From Neotabrizicola shimadae (GTDB lineage: Bacteria; Pseudomonadota; Alphaproteobacteria; Rhodobacterales; Rhodobacteraceae): a stretch of 64,000 bases of DNA. The notes below the pieces were generated by a model that was given only the letters and a program-made list of their open reading frames with translations, ran no database searches and was not told the DNA's origin. Shown piece by piece: positions 8,723 to 16,825 of this stretch. Every line of letters begins with the position of its first letter. Position 1 is the stretch's first letter. The translations under genes were made by a program, and so were the position numbers. The DNA is taken from the NCBI RefSeq assembly GCF_019623905.1, contig NZ_CP069370.1, forward strand, positions 4,079,001 through 4,143,000. Direction: 5' to 3'.

Positions 8723-9694
8723 ATGTCCCTGTCCCAGTCGAACCTGCGCGGCGCCTTGCTGTCGCTTGCCGCCTTTGGAATCTATGCGACGCATGACGTG
8801 GTCGTGAAATACCTGGGCAGCAGCTATGCGCCGTTCCAGCTGATCTTCTTTGCGGGGCTCTTGTCCTTTCCGCTCGTCACCATCCTGTTGATGAGTGACA
8901 AGACCGACGGCAACCTGATCCCCAAGCATCCCTGGTGGACGGCACTGCGGACGATCTGCGCGGTGCTGACGGGGTTGGGTGGGTTCTATGCCTTCTCGCA
9001 CCTGCCTTTGGCGCAGTGTTATGCCATCTTCTTCTCGATGCCGCTGATCATCACCATGCTGGCGATCCCGATCCTGGGAGAGAAGGTGGGGATCCGGCGC
9101 GGTATTGCCGTGGTGGTGGGGCTGGCGGGCGTGATCATCGTGCTGCGGCCGGGCGATCTGGAACTGGAGCTGGGCCATGCGGCGGCGTTGGCGGCCGCCA
9201 CCACCGGGGCGCTGGCGGCTGTGATCGTGCGGAAGATCGGGTCGGACGAGCGGTCGGTGGTGCTGATGCTCTACCCGATGGTCGCGAACTTCCTGCTGAT
9301 GGGGGCGGCCTTGCCCTTTGTCTATCACCCCATGCCCATCTTCCATTTCGGGTTCCTGGCGCTGATGGCCTGCCTGGGACTGACCGGGGGCCTTCTGTCC
9401 ATCGCGGCCTACAAGACCGCGCCGGCGATCATCGTGGCGCCCATGCAGTATTCCCAGATCATCTGGGCTATCTTCTATGGCTGGCTGTTCTTCGACGAGC
9501 GGATCGATTTCTGGACGGCGGTGGGGACCGGGGTCATCATCGCCTCGGGGGTCTATATCGTGCTCCGGGAAAGGACGCCCCGGGTTTCGGGGCATACGCC
9601 GGTGCTGGAGACCCGGTCGCGGTTCGAGACGCCGACCTTTCCCCGTATCAGCCTGATGGGGCGGCTGCTGGACCGGCGGCGGCAGGTCGAGTGA
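8723..9694 (+). CDS. EamA/DMT-family transporter, second of a tandem pair
   Basis: A 323-residue membrane protein with two EamA repeats and about ten helices, paralogous to the gene just upstream. Unlike it, this copy has a hydrophilic C-terminal tail of about 35 residues. I chose the ATG at 8723 because an AGGA lies seven bases in front and the paralog aligns from there; an ATG at 8699 is also in frame. It is followed within 50 bases by tRNA-Pro. The substrate cannot be inferred. Confidence 0.85.
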   Translation: MSLSQSNLRGALLSLAAFGIYATHDVVVKYLGSSYAPFQLIFFAGLLSFPLVTILLMSDKTDGNLIPKHPWWTALRTICAVLTGLGGFYAFSHLPLAQCYAIFFSMPLIITMLAIPILGEKVGIRRGIAVVVGLAGVIIVLRPGDLELELGHAAALAAATTGALAAVIVRKIGSDERSVVLMLYPMVANFLLMGAALPFVYHPMPIFHFGFLALMACLGLTGGLLSIAAYKTAPAIIVAPMQYSQIIWAIFYGWLFFDERIDFWTAVGTGVIIASGVYIVLRERTPRVSGHTPVLETRSRFETPTFPRISLMGRLLDRRRQVE

Positions 9695-9743
9695 GGACCC
9701 CCTTGCAAAGCCCCGCCGGGCCGTGTAACCCCCGCGCCACGGT

Positions 9744-9820
9744 CGGAGCGTAGCGCAGTCTGGTAGCGCACCTGCTTCGGGAGCAGGGGGTCGGAGGTTC
9801 GAATCCTCTCGCTCCGACCA
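9744..9820 (+). tRNA. tRNA-Pro (anticodon CGG)
   Basis: The 77-base gene has a seven-pair acceptor stem (CGGAGCG with CGCTCCG), a D-arm, an anticodon arm CCTGC-TTCGGGA-GCAGG that gives anticodon CGG, and a T-arm GGAGG-TTCGAAT-CCTCT. The CCA end is encoded. The 5' C is the usual first base of bacterial tRNA-Pro. A copy of the 82-bp repeat starts 28 bases downstream. Confidence 0.97.
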
Positions 9821-10182
9821 GTATCCCGACACCCCACCTGATGAGACCGTCCGAGCTCGGACACTTGGCTCGACCCATTTGAATCAATGGGTTACGCAGG
9901 CGGATTAACTTGGACTTAAGAATTGTCCGAGGCTTCCCCGCTCCCCAGCCGGGAGACACCTGATTCCGGCAAGCTTTCGCGGAGGCGGCCGGGATCGCCG
10001 GGGCCGAGCTGATGGTGCTGACTGTCATGGGGCACGAGCTTGTGCCACCGCATCTGGAACGCATTTCGGGCTAGGTGGCGGGGTTCCTGCGGCGCAGGTC
10101 GGGCTGACGGCGCGGCGCAGACGCTTTCCCGGCGTTTTCGGCTGTGCTTATCTGCCCCGGCTTGCCGGTGGGAGTGGTCGGG
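9821..10182. other. Intergenic gap with repeat copy A and a short open remnant
   Basis: This 362-base stretch between tRNA-Pro and the amidase gene holds the 82-bp repeat at 9849-9930. From 9964 to the TAG at 10072 there is an uninterrupted 36-codon frame reading FRQAFAEAAGIAGAEL and on to ERISG. Its composition looks like the C-terminal end of a real protein, but it follows a stop directly and has no start, so it may be a gene remnant. Nothing else is recognised. Confidence 0.5.
9849..9930 (+). repeat. 82-bp intergenic repeat element, copy A
   Basis: It starts with the palindrome GTCCGAGCTCGGAC and carries TCAATGG at offset 35. At offset 55 it has ATTAACTTGGACTTAA, followed by a GTCC that can pair with the preceding GGAC. 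TTAA-CTTGGAC-TTAA (9905-9919) is an exact CtrA-type box. The two other copies are at 24801 and 53039 with identical internal spacing. Confidence 0.85.
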
Positions 10183-11883
10183 ATGGAAGTTGTCGAGGCG
10201 TCGATTGCCGAGTTGCGCGCCACGCTGGAGGCGGGGCGGGTCACGAGCCTGGAGCTGGTGGACCGCTATCTTGCGCGGATCGCGGCCTACGATCACGGCG
10301 GCATCCGGCTGAACGCGGTCACGGTGATGAACCCGGAGGTTCGGGAGGAGGCTGCGGCCTCGGACAAGCGGCGGGCCGAGGGGCGGGTGCTGGGGCCGCT
10401 GGACGGCATCCCCTATACCGCGAAGGAAAGCTATGCGGTGAAGGGGTTGCCGCTGCCGGCCGGCTCGCCTGCCTTTGCCGCGCTGGTGGCGGGGCAGGAT
10501 GCCTTTGCCATCAGTCGCTTGCGGGCCGGCGGCGCGGTGCTGATCGGGCTGACCAACATGCCGCCTATGGCGAACGGGGGGATGCAGCGCGGGCTGCACG
10601 GGCGGGCAGAAAGCCCTTACAGCGCGGATTGGCTGACGGCGGCCTTTGCCTCTGGCTCGTCGAACGGGTCGGGAACTGCCGTGGCCGCGAGTTTCTGCGC
10701 CTTCGGTCTGGGGGAGGAAACCTGGTCTTCTGGCCGGGCGCCGGCGGCGAACAACGGGCTGTGCGCCTATACGCCAAGCCGGGGCGTGATCTCGGTGCGC
10801 GGCAACTGGCCCCTGGTGCCCACGATGGACGTGGTGGTGCCCCATGCACGGACGATGGCGGATCTGCTGGAAATCCTGGACGTGATCGTGGCCGAGGATG
10901 GCGAGACGCGGGGGGATTTCTGGCGGCGGCAACCTTTCGTGGCGCTGCCGAAGGTGGGAGAGGTGCGGCCTGCGTCCTATCCCGCGCTGGCGGGCGGGTC
11001 GCTGAAGGGGCGGCGGATCGGCGTGCCGGCGATGTACATCAACGCCGACCCGGAGGCGGGGACGAACCCGGCGGGCGGCATCGGCGGGCCGACGGGGCGG
11101 CGGATCGAGACAAGGGACTCGGTTCTGGCGTTGTGGGAGGAGGCGCGGCGGGCGATGGAGGCCGTGGGGGCCGAGGTGGTGGTGGTCGATTTCCCGGTGG
11201 TGTCGAATTACGAGGGCGACCGGCCGGGCTGCCCGACGATCCGCACGCGCGGGCTGGTGGGGGCCGATTTCCTGGACCGTGAGGTGCTGGACCTGTCGGT
11301 CTGGGCCTGGGACGATTTCCTGCGGCAGAACGGCGATCCGGCGTTGAACCGGCTGGACCAGGTGGACGGCGCGCTGATCTTTCCGCAGCCGCCGGGGGCC
11401 TTGCCGGACCGGTACGACGGGTTCGGCGGCGACATTTCCACCTATCCGGCGCTGGCACGCGAGATGGCGGGCTGGCTGGAAAGCCCCGGCTTCCTGGCGG
11501 TGCCGGGGCTGGAAGAGGCGCTGCGGGGGCTGGAAGAGACGCGGCGGGTCGATCTGGAGGACTGGATGGACCGGCTGGGGCTGGATGCGGTGGTGTTCCC
11601 TGCGGTGGCCGATGTCGGGCCGGCGGATGCCGATGTGAACCCGGTTTCGGCGGATATTGCCTGGCGGAACGGGACCTGGGTGGCAAACGGGAACCTGGCG
11701 ATCCGGCATCTGGGGATTCCCACGGTGACGGTGCCGATGGGGGTGATGGCGGACACGGGCATGCCTGCCGGGCTGACCTTTGCCGGGCGGGCCTGGGACG
11801 ACAGCCGGTTTCTGGCGATGGCGGCGGCCTTCGAGGCGACGGGGGCGCGGCGGATGCCTCCGCCGCGCGTGCCTGTGCTGTGA
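10183..11883 (+). CDS. Amidase-signature family hydrolase
   Basis: A 566-residue serine amidase of the Ser-Ser-Lys type. The catalytic lysine is K81 in PYTAKESY, the cis-serine lies in ASGSSNGSGTA, and the nucleophile serine is in TWSSGRAPA, which replaces the usual TGGSIR-P-A with WSSG. Such enzymes hydrolyse carbon-nitrogen amide bonds of small molecules in the cytoplasm; the substrate is not evident. I chose the ATG at 10183, which follows GGTCGGG; a GTG at 10144 would add 13 residues. It is monocistronic between the repeat-containing gap and a convergent RNase gene. Confidence 0.85.
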   Translation: MEVVEASIAELRATLEAGRVTSLELVDRYLARIAAYDHGGIRLNAVTVMNPEVREEAAASDKRRAEGRVLGPLDGIPYTAKESYAVKGLPLPAGSPAFAALVAGQDAFAISRLRAGGAVLIGLTNMPPMANGGMQRGLHGRAESPYSADWLTAAFASGSSNGSGTAVAASFCAFGLGEETWSSGRAPAANNGLCAYTPSRGVISVRGNWPLVPTMDVVVPHARTMADLLEILDVIVAEDGETRGDFWRRQPFVALPKVGEVRPASYPALAGGSLKGRRIGVPAMYINADPEAGTNPAGGIGGPTGRRIETRDSVLALWEEARRAMEAVGAEVVVVDFPVVSNYEGDRPGCPTIRTRGLVGADFLDREVLDLSVWAWDDFLRQNGDPALNRLDQVDGALIFPQPPGALPDRYDGFGGDISTYPALAREMAGWLESPGFLAVPGLEEALRGLEETRRVDLEDWMDRLGLDAVVFPAVADVGPADADVNPVSADIAWRNGTWVANGNLAIRHLGIPTVTVPMGVMADTGMPAGLTFAGRAWDDSRFLAMAAAFEATGARRMPPPRVPVL

Positions 11884-11892
11884 GGGGCCGTC

Positions 11893-12528
11893 CTACCGGA
11901 CGGGCTCCATCACGGCGTCCTTGAGGCGGCAGTCGCGGATCACGTCGGCGCCGCAGCGGCGGGGTTCGAGGTCCCTGGTCAGGCAGAGGCGGACCTCCTG
12001 GATCATGCCGTCGTCGCAGGTGACGGTGATCTGGTCGCGGGAGAGGCCGGGGTTGACCTCGAGGAACGCGTCCTCGACGACCGAGGCGGGAAGCTCGACC
12101 TCTTGCGCCAGCCGCTGGAACACCGGGGGAAGCGTGACGCTGTCGTAGGCGCGGCGCATCAGGGCGAAGTAGTCCTGCGGGTCCAGCCCCGAGCAGCGCC
12201 CGTGCTTCTTCCACTGGTACCAGGCGAGGCCCGCGCCGCCCATGATGTCTGCCATGGCCGCCGTTTCGGCCTTTGACGGGTCGCGTGCCGGGGTGCGGCA
12301 ATAGCTGGGCCAGCCCTGTTCGTCCTGGGGCCAGAGGCCGTGCACTGTCCAGGTGAGGCCGAGGCCCGCGTCGCATTGCGGATCGTCGCGCGAATCGCCG
12401 GTGAGCGCGCACCAGTTGGCGGACCAGCCGAGCGAGAGCAGGTAGTAGTCGAAATCCCCCGCGCTTTCGCCTTCGGCGAAGGCCGGGGCGGCGGCGAGAA
12501 GGAGCGCAGGCAGGGTTTTCAGCCGCAT
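11893..12528 (-). CDS. Ribonuclease T2 family protein, secreted
   Basis: A 211-residue protein with an N-terminal signal peptide (MRLKTLPALLLAAAPAFA), so it acts in the periplasm or outside. Both active-site blocks of RNase T2 are present: WTVHGLWP near residue 72 and WKKHGRCS near residue 117, each with its catalytic histidine. Eight or more cysteines fit a disulfide-rich fold. The ATG at 12528 follows GAGGAA and is where the signal peptide begins. It diverges from the TrcR-like gene and converges on the amidase gene nine bases away. Confidence 0.9.
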   Translation of the reverse strand: MRLKTLPALLLAAAPAFAEGESAGDFDYYLLSLGWSANWCALTGDSRDDPQCDAGLGLTWTVHGLWPQDEQGWPSYCRTPARDPSKAETAAMADIMGGAGLAWYQWKKHGRCSGLDPQDYFALMRRAYDSVTLPPVFQRLAQEVELPASVVEDAFLEVNPGLSRDQITVTCDDGMIQEVRLCLTRDLEPRRCGADVIRDCRLKDAVMEPVR

Positions 12529-12653
12529 TTCCTCTTTCCTCAGGCGGGGAAGGGGACTATATGCGCCCCTGACTTCCCGAAATCGTGGAAATCGCGGCGA
12601 ACGAAGCCGCAGCCGGTTTCCCGGCACGGGAGAGAAGTGCAAAGGAGAACCCG

Positions 12654-13400
12654 ATGAGCAAGCCCCTGATGGCCAAGGCGACTGCGGTCTGGCTGATCGA
12701 CAACACCACGCTGAACTTTCGCCAGATCGCCGAGTTCTGCGGCCTGCATGAACTGGAAGTGCAGGGCATCGCCGATGGCGATGTGGCGACCGGCGTGAAG
12801 GGCTTCGATCCGGTGGCGAACAACCAGCTGGACCAGATCGAGATCGAGCGCGGCGAGAAGGACCCGCTGTACCGGCTGAAGCTGAAGTTCAACGCCGCCG
12901 CCGTGGGCGAGGAAAAGCGCCGCGGCCCGCGCTATACGCCCCTGTCGAAGCGGCAGGACCGCCCGGCGGCGATCCTGTGGCTGGTGAAGTTCCATCCCGA
13001 ACTGTCGGATGGGGCCATCGGCAAGCTGGTCGGCACGACCAAGCCCACCATCCTTTCGATCCGCGAGCGGACTCACTGGAACATCAACAACATCACGCCC
13101 ATTGACCCGGTGGCCCTGGGCCTGTGCAAGCAGTCCGAGTTGGACGCGGCGGTTCAGGCGGCAGCACGCAAGAAGGCGGCCGAGGGCGCGGTGATGACGG
13201 ATGACGAGCGGCGCAAGCTCGTGTCCACCGAGACCTCGCTTGGCATGGCGCCCGAGCCCAAGCTGGGCGGTGCGCTGGACGGCATCGGCGCCTTCATGGG
13301 CGAGGAAGAGCGCGAGGCGCCTGCGGACTTCTCGGATGCGGAGAGCTTCTTCAACCTGCCCCAGGGCGACGACGAAGACGACGAGGACGAGGACCGCTGA
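12654..13400 (+). CDS. trcR: DUF1013 / cell-cycle regulator TrcR family protein
   Basis: A 248-residue soluble protein of the alphaproteobacterial DUF1013 family, which databases label TrcR, a cell-cycle transcription regulator. The N-terminal part (MAKATAVWLIDNTTLNFRQIAEFCGLHELEVQ) and the middle LSDGAIGKLVGTTKPTI read as two helix-turn-helix-like units. The C terminus ends in an acidic tail of Asp/Glu runs. An AAAGGAG ribosome binding site fixes the start at 12654. It is monocistronic. The regulatory role is family knowledge and nothing in the neighbourhood adds to it. Confidence 0.88.
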   Translation: MSKPLMAKATAVWLIDNTTLNFRQIAEFCGLHELEVQGIADGDVATGVKGFDPVANNQLDQIEIERGEKDPLYRLKLKFNAAAVGEEKRRGPRYTPLSKRQDRPAAILWLVKFHPELSDGAIGKLVGTTKPTILSIRERTHWNINNITPIDPVALGLCKQSELDAAVQAAARKKAAEGAVMTDDERRKLVSTETSLGMAPEPKLGGALDGIGAFMGEEEREAPADFSDAESFFNLPQGDDEDDEDEDR

Positions 13401-13598
13401 GGCGGCAGAGCATCGGGGCCGGGACATGTGCCCGGCCTGCTGCGGGATGGCCTTGATCGGCGTGCGCCAATCCCTCTAGAGTTGTGACCGCCGGGCAGGG
13501 TCCTGGCCCGGTGGTTCTTTGGTTCCAGTCTTTCCGCAGGCACGCGCGCATGGAAGCTCCGGTCGGTCTTGCGCTGTGCCTGCCGAGGGAACGACCAC

Positions 13599-15677
13599 AT
13601 GACGCCCACCGATCCGCTTTATCGCCAGCAGTGGCATTTCTCCCTGATCGGCGACATCGAGACGATCTGGGACGAGTTCGACGGAACCGGGGTGCAGGTC
13701 GGCGTCTATGACGACGGCATCCAGTACACTCACCCGGATCTGGCGGCGAACTATGATGCGAGCAGGCATTTCACGTATCAGGGCGTGACTTACGACGGCA
13801 TCGCCAACGACCCCGACGAGGTGCACGGCACTTCGGTCGCCGGGATCATCGCGGCGCAGAATGACAATGGCCGGGGCGGCACCGGGGTTGCGCATGGTGC
13901 GACGCTGACTTCGGTCAACATCTTCGACCCGGCGCTGACGGCGAACCTTGCCATCGAGCGGGCGATGATCCAGTGGGCGCAGAACTTCGACATCATGTCG
14001 AACAGCTGGGGCTGGACGCCGGAGTACGACGCATTCCAGAACCTTTCCCTGGCCGGGAGCCTTCATGCGCAATACCAGACCTGGTATGGCGTGAACGTGG
14101 CAAACGGCCGGGGCGGGCTGGGCACGATCATCGTTCAGGCCGCCGGAAACGATGCGCTGAACGCGAATGGCAGCGGGGTGAACGGCACCCGCTTTTCGCT
14201 GACCGTCGCGGCGACGGACGAGAATGGCGACATCCAGGATTATTCCAACTGGGGCGCCTGCATCCTTGTGGCCGGGCCGGCATCGGCGGTGACGACGGAC
14301 CGCACGGGCAACAGCGGGTACAACGCAGCCGGCGACAGCGACCCCCTGGGCGTGGATTATACCAGCAGCTTCGGCGGCACCTCGGCGGCGACGCCCACGG
14401 TTTCCGGTGTGGTCGCGCTGATGCTGGATGCGAACGAGGGCCTGGGCTGGCGCGATGTGGCCGACATCCTGGCGATGTCGGCTTCGCTGACCGGATCGGC
14501 CTATGGCGGTGCGGGCACCGGCTTTGAGGTGGGCAACTGGCAAAGCGGCGGCACGAACAGCTGGAATGGCGGCGGCTCGGCGTTCCACCTGTCCTATGGC
14601 TACGGCATGGTGAATGCCTTTGCCGCGGTGCGCATGGCCGAAGCCTGGCTGGTGATGCATGACGGTGTGGCGCAGACCTCTGCCAACGAACTGAGGGTGA
14701 CCGGGACCATGTCTGGCGGCCCGGTGAACATTCCCGATGCCGGGGGTGGGGCGGCCAATGCGACGGTCGTGGTGGCGGGCAACATCGAGATCGACACGGT
14801 CTATGTGAAGGTCCAGGTCACGCACAGCTATGCGTCGGATCTTCAGTTGTCCCTGGTCGCGCCGGATGGCACCGAGTTCGGGCTGTTCCTGAACGAGGGA
14901 GGCGACAGCCTGTTCGATTCGGGCCTGACCTGGACTTTCGCCGTCGAACTGGCGCGCGGCTATTCCTCGGCCGGCACCTGGACGGTGCGGGCGGTGGATT
15001 CCTTTGCCGGCGATGTCGGGACCATCGGCGCGGTGACGCTGACCTTCTTCGGGTCGAAGTCCAGCGCGAACGATGTGTACCACTTCACCGAGGATTTCCT
15101 GACGCTGCGGTCCGTGGATGCCGGGCGTGGTGTGGTCAGCGATGCAGGCACCGGCAGCGACTGGCTGAACATGGCCGGGCTGCATGGCGACATCCAGGCC
15201 GGGTTGTCCGACGGCAGCACGGTGCGCGTGGATGGCGTGCAGTGGTTCACCCTGGCGGCCGGGACAAGGATGGAAAACATCTATGCTGGCGACGGCAACG
15301 ACACCCTGACCGGCAGCGCACTGGCAAACGAGATCCACGGCGCGCGGGGCAATGACCTGCTGTCGGGGCTTGGCGGCGCCGACACGCTGGTTGGCGGTCA
15401 GGGCAACGACCGGCTGATCGGTGGGACGGGGACCGATTTCTTCGAGTTCTCGGGGGCCTTCGGCAGCGACCGGATCACGGATTTCGCCGACAACGTGGAT
15501 ACGCTGGTGCTGGACGATGCGTTGTGGGGCGGCGGGCTGACGGTGGCGCAGGTGATCGGCACCTTTGCCGACACTCTGGCGGCGGGCGTGCGCTTCGACT
15601 TCGGCGGGGGCAATGTCATCCTGCTGGTGGGCTTTGCCAATGCGGGCCTGCTGAGCGACGATCTGGCCTTCATCTGA
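13599..15677 (+). CDS. RTX-tailed subtilisin/kexin-like serine protease
   Basis: A 692-residue protein in three parts. Residues 1-350 form an S8 protease domain with Asp38 (VYDDG), His76 (EVHGTSVAG), a GN oxyanion segment and Ser262 (GGTSAATP). Residues of about 360-490 read as a P-domain (beta-rich, ending before FFGSKSS). Residues 560-615 contain calcium-binding RTX nonapeptides (GDGNDTLTG, GGQGNDRLIGG). There is no signal peptide, so a type I secretion system is the expected route, but none is encoded in the window. The start at 13599 follows GAGGGAA. A hairpin at 15684 follows the stop. Confidence 0.9.
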   Translation: MTPTDPLYRQQWHFSLIGDIETIWDEFDGTGVQVGVYDDGIQYTHPDLAANYDASRHFTYQGVTYDGIANDPDEVHGTSVAGIIAAQNDNGRGGTGVAHGATLTSVNIFDPALTANLAIERAMIQWAQNFDIMSNSWGWTPEYDAFQNLSLAGSLHAQYQTWYGVNVANGRGGLGTIIVQAAGNDALNANGSGVNGTRFSLTVAATDENGDIQDYSNWGACILVAGPASAVTTDRTGNSGYNAAGDSDPLGVDYTSSFGGTSAATPTVSGVVALMLDANEGLGWRDVADILAMSASLTGSAYGGAGTGFEVGNWQSGGTNSWNGGGSAFHLSYGYGMVNAFAAVRMAEAWLVMHDGVAQTSANELRVTGTMSGGPVNIPDAGGGAANATVVVAGNIEIDTVYVKVQVTHSYASDLQLSLVAPDGTEFGLFLNEGGDSLFDSGLTWTFAVELARGYSSAGTWTVRAVDSFAGDVGTIGAVTLTFFGSKSSANDVYHFTEDFLTLRSVDAGRGVVSDAGTGSDWLNMAGLHGDIQAGLSDGSTVRVDGVQWFTLAAGTRMENIYAGDGNDTLTGSALANEIHGARGNDLLSGLGGADTLVGGQGNDRLIGGTGTDFFEFSGAFGSDRITDFADNVDTLVLDDALWGGGLTVAQVIGTFADTLAAGVRFDFGGGNVILLVGFANAGLLSDDLAFI

Positions 15678-15683
15678 CCGAAG

Positions 15684-15714
15684 GGGCAGGGCCTCGGGTT
15701 CCGGGGCCTTGCCC
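15684..15714. terminator. Hairpin between convergent protease and recR genes
   Basis: A 14-bp stem (GGGCAGGGCCTCGG with CCGGGGCCTTGCCC, two wobbles) has a three-base loop and sits exactly in the 36-base gap between two convergent genes, touching the recR stop codon. The T-run is missing, so termination is likely but not certain. Confidence 0.5.
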
Positions 15715-16313
15715 TAAAGCCGGCGCCGCGCGCGCAGGGCGGCGCCGATCGTGCCATCGTCGAGATAGTCGAGTTCCCCGCCGATGGGCACTCCCTGGGC
15801 CAGCGTACTGACCGCGGCGCCGCTGCCTTCAAGCGCGTCGGCGATGTAATGGGCGGTGGTCTGGCCGTCCACCGTGGCGTTGAGCGCGAGGATGACTTCG
15901 GTGATGCCGTCGTCGCGCACCCGTTCGACCAGGGCGGGGATGCGGAGTTCGTCGGGCCCGAGTCCATCGAGCGCCGACAAGGTGCCGCCAAGGACGTGGT
16001 AGCGGCCCTTGAACAGCGCCCCGCGTTCCATGGCCCAGAGATCGGCCACGTCTTCCACCACGCAGATTTCGCCCGTGGCGCGGCGCGGGTCGGCGCAGAT
16101 CGGGCAGAGGTCGGCGGTGGAGATGTTGCCGCAGACCCGGCAGTCGCGCGCGGAACTGGCCACCTGCGACATGGCCTGGGCGAGCGGCGCCATCAGGGTG
16201 GCGCGCTTCTTCAGGAGCGCGAGCACGGCACGCCGGGCCGAACGCGGCCCAAGGCCCGGCAGGCGAGCGAGAAGGTCGATCAGCGTCTCGATCTCGCGCG
16301 GGGTGTCGGTCAT
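15714..16313 (-). CDS. recR: Recombination mediator RecR
   Basis: RecR acts with RecF/RecO to load RecA at gaps. The 199-residue length is standard. A helix-hairpin-helix ([14 protein letters not shown]) opens the protein. A four-cysteine zinc finger ([16 protein letters not shown]) lies at about residues 57-72, followed by a Toprim domain starting [16 protein letters not shown] chose the ATG at 16313, which gives the usual [21 protein letters not shown] terminus. It lies downstream of dnaX and ybaB on the same strand, the usual bacterial order, but after a 142-base gap containing a GC-rich repeat. Confidence 0.96.
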   Translation of the reverse strand: MTDTPREIETLIDLLARLPGLGPRSARRAVLALLKKRATLMAPLAQAMSQVASSARDCRVCGNISTADLCPICADPRRATGEICVVEDVADLWAMERGALFKGRYHVLGGTLSALDGLGPDELRIPALVERVRDDGITEVILALNATVDGQTTAHYIADALEGSGAAVSTLAQGVPIGGELDYLDDGTIGAALRARRRL

Positions 16314-16350
16314 GGCGCGGGTCCGGGGCGCAGGGACAGGCGGGCTGCCG

Positions 16351-16387
16351 CCCCCCTCCCCATCCCTCCCCACGAGGGGGAGGGAGG
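16351..16387 (+). repeat. GC-rich REP-like repeat, copy 1
   Basis: A C-run/G-run unit (C6-T-C4, then CCCTCCCCACGAGGGGGAGGG) that folds on CCTCCCC-ACGA-GGGGGAGG. Near-identical copies lie at 18634 (same orientation) and 18714 (inverted). It sits in the recR-ybaB gap. Confidence 0.7.
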
Positions 16388-16455
16388 CGCCCAGCGGTCG
16401 GCACGCGGCGCGGGCGCCGGGCGGGCCAGTCCTGAGGCGAGGCCGGCCGCGGCCA

Positions 16456-16809
16456 TCAGAAGGGAAGCTTGACGTCGGGCGGCAGGCCGAGGCTTTCGGT
16501 CAGGCGCTTGAGTTCCTGCTGGCTGCGGGCCTGACCCTTGGATTGCGCATCGCGGGTGGCGGCGATGATCAGGTCCTCGACCACTTCCTTTTCGGAAGGG
16601 ACCAGGATCGAGGGGTCGATGTCGAGCCCCGTGAGTTCGCCGCGCGCGGTGACGCGCGCCTTGACCAGGCCGCCGCCGGATTCGCCGATGACCACGGTGC
16701 GGGCCATCTCTTCCTGCAGCTCGGCCATCTTGGCCTGCATTTCCTGCGCGGCCTTCATCATCTTGGCCATGTCGCCCAGGCCACCGAGGCCGCCCATTCC
16801 CTTCAGCAT
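16456..16809 (-). CDS. YbaB/EbfC-type nucleoid-associated protein
   Basis: A 117-residue protein beginning [19 protein letters not shown], with a long heptad-like helix (residues 13-38) and the conserved [19 protein letters not shown] core. Members form dimers that bind DNA and associate with the nucleoid. The start at 16809 has an AAGGAACG ribosome binding site. It lies 16 bases after dnaX, and the dnaX-ybaB-recR order is conserved widely in bacteria. Confidence 0.93.
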   Translation of the reverse strand: MLKGMGGLGGLGDMAKMMKAAQEMQAKMAELQEEMARTVVIGESGGGLVKARVTARGELTGLDIDPSILVPSEKEVVEDLIIAATRDAQSKGQARSQQELKRLTESLGLPPDVKLPF

Positions 16810-16825
16810 CTGTCGTTCCTTCTGC

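Noticed and set aside
9744-9930. tRNA-Pro plus adjacent repeat as an integrase attachment site.
   Set aside because: No integrase or direct repeat of the tRNA 3' end is present, and the other two copies of the repeat are not near tRNAs.
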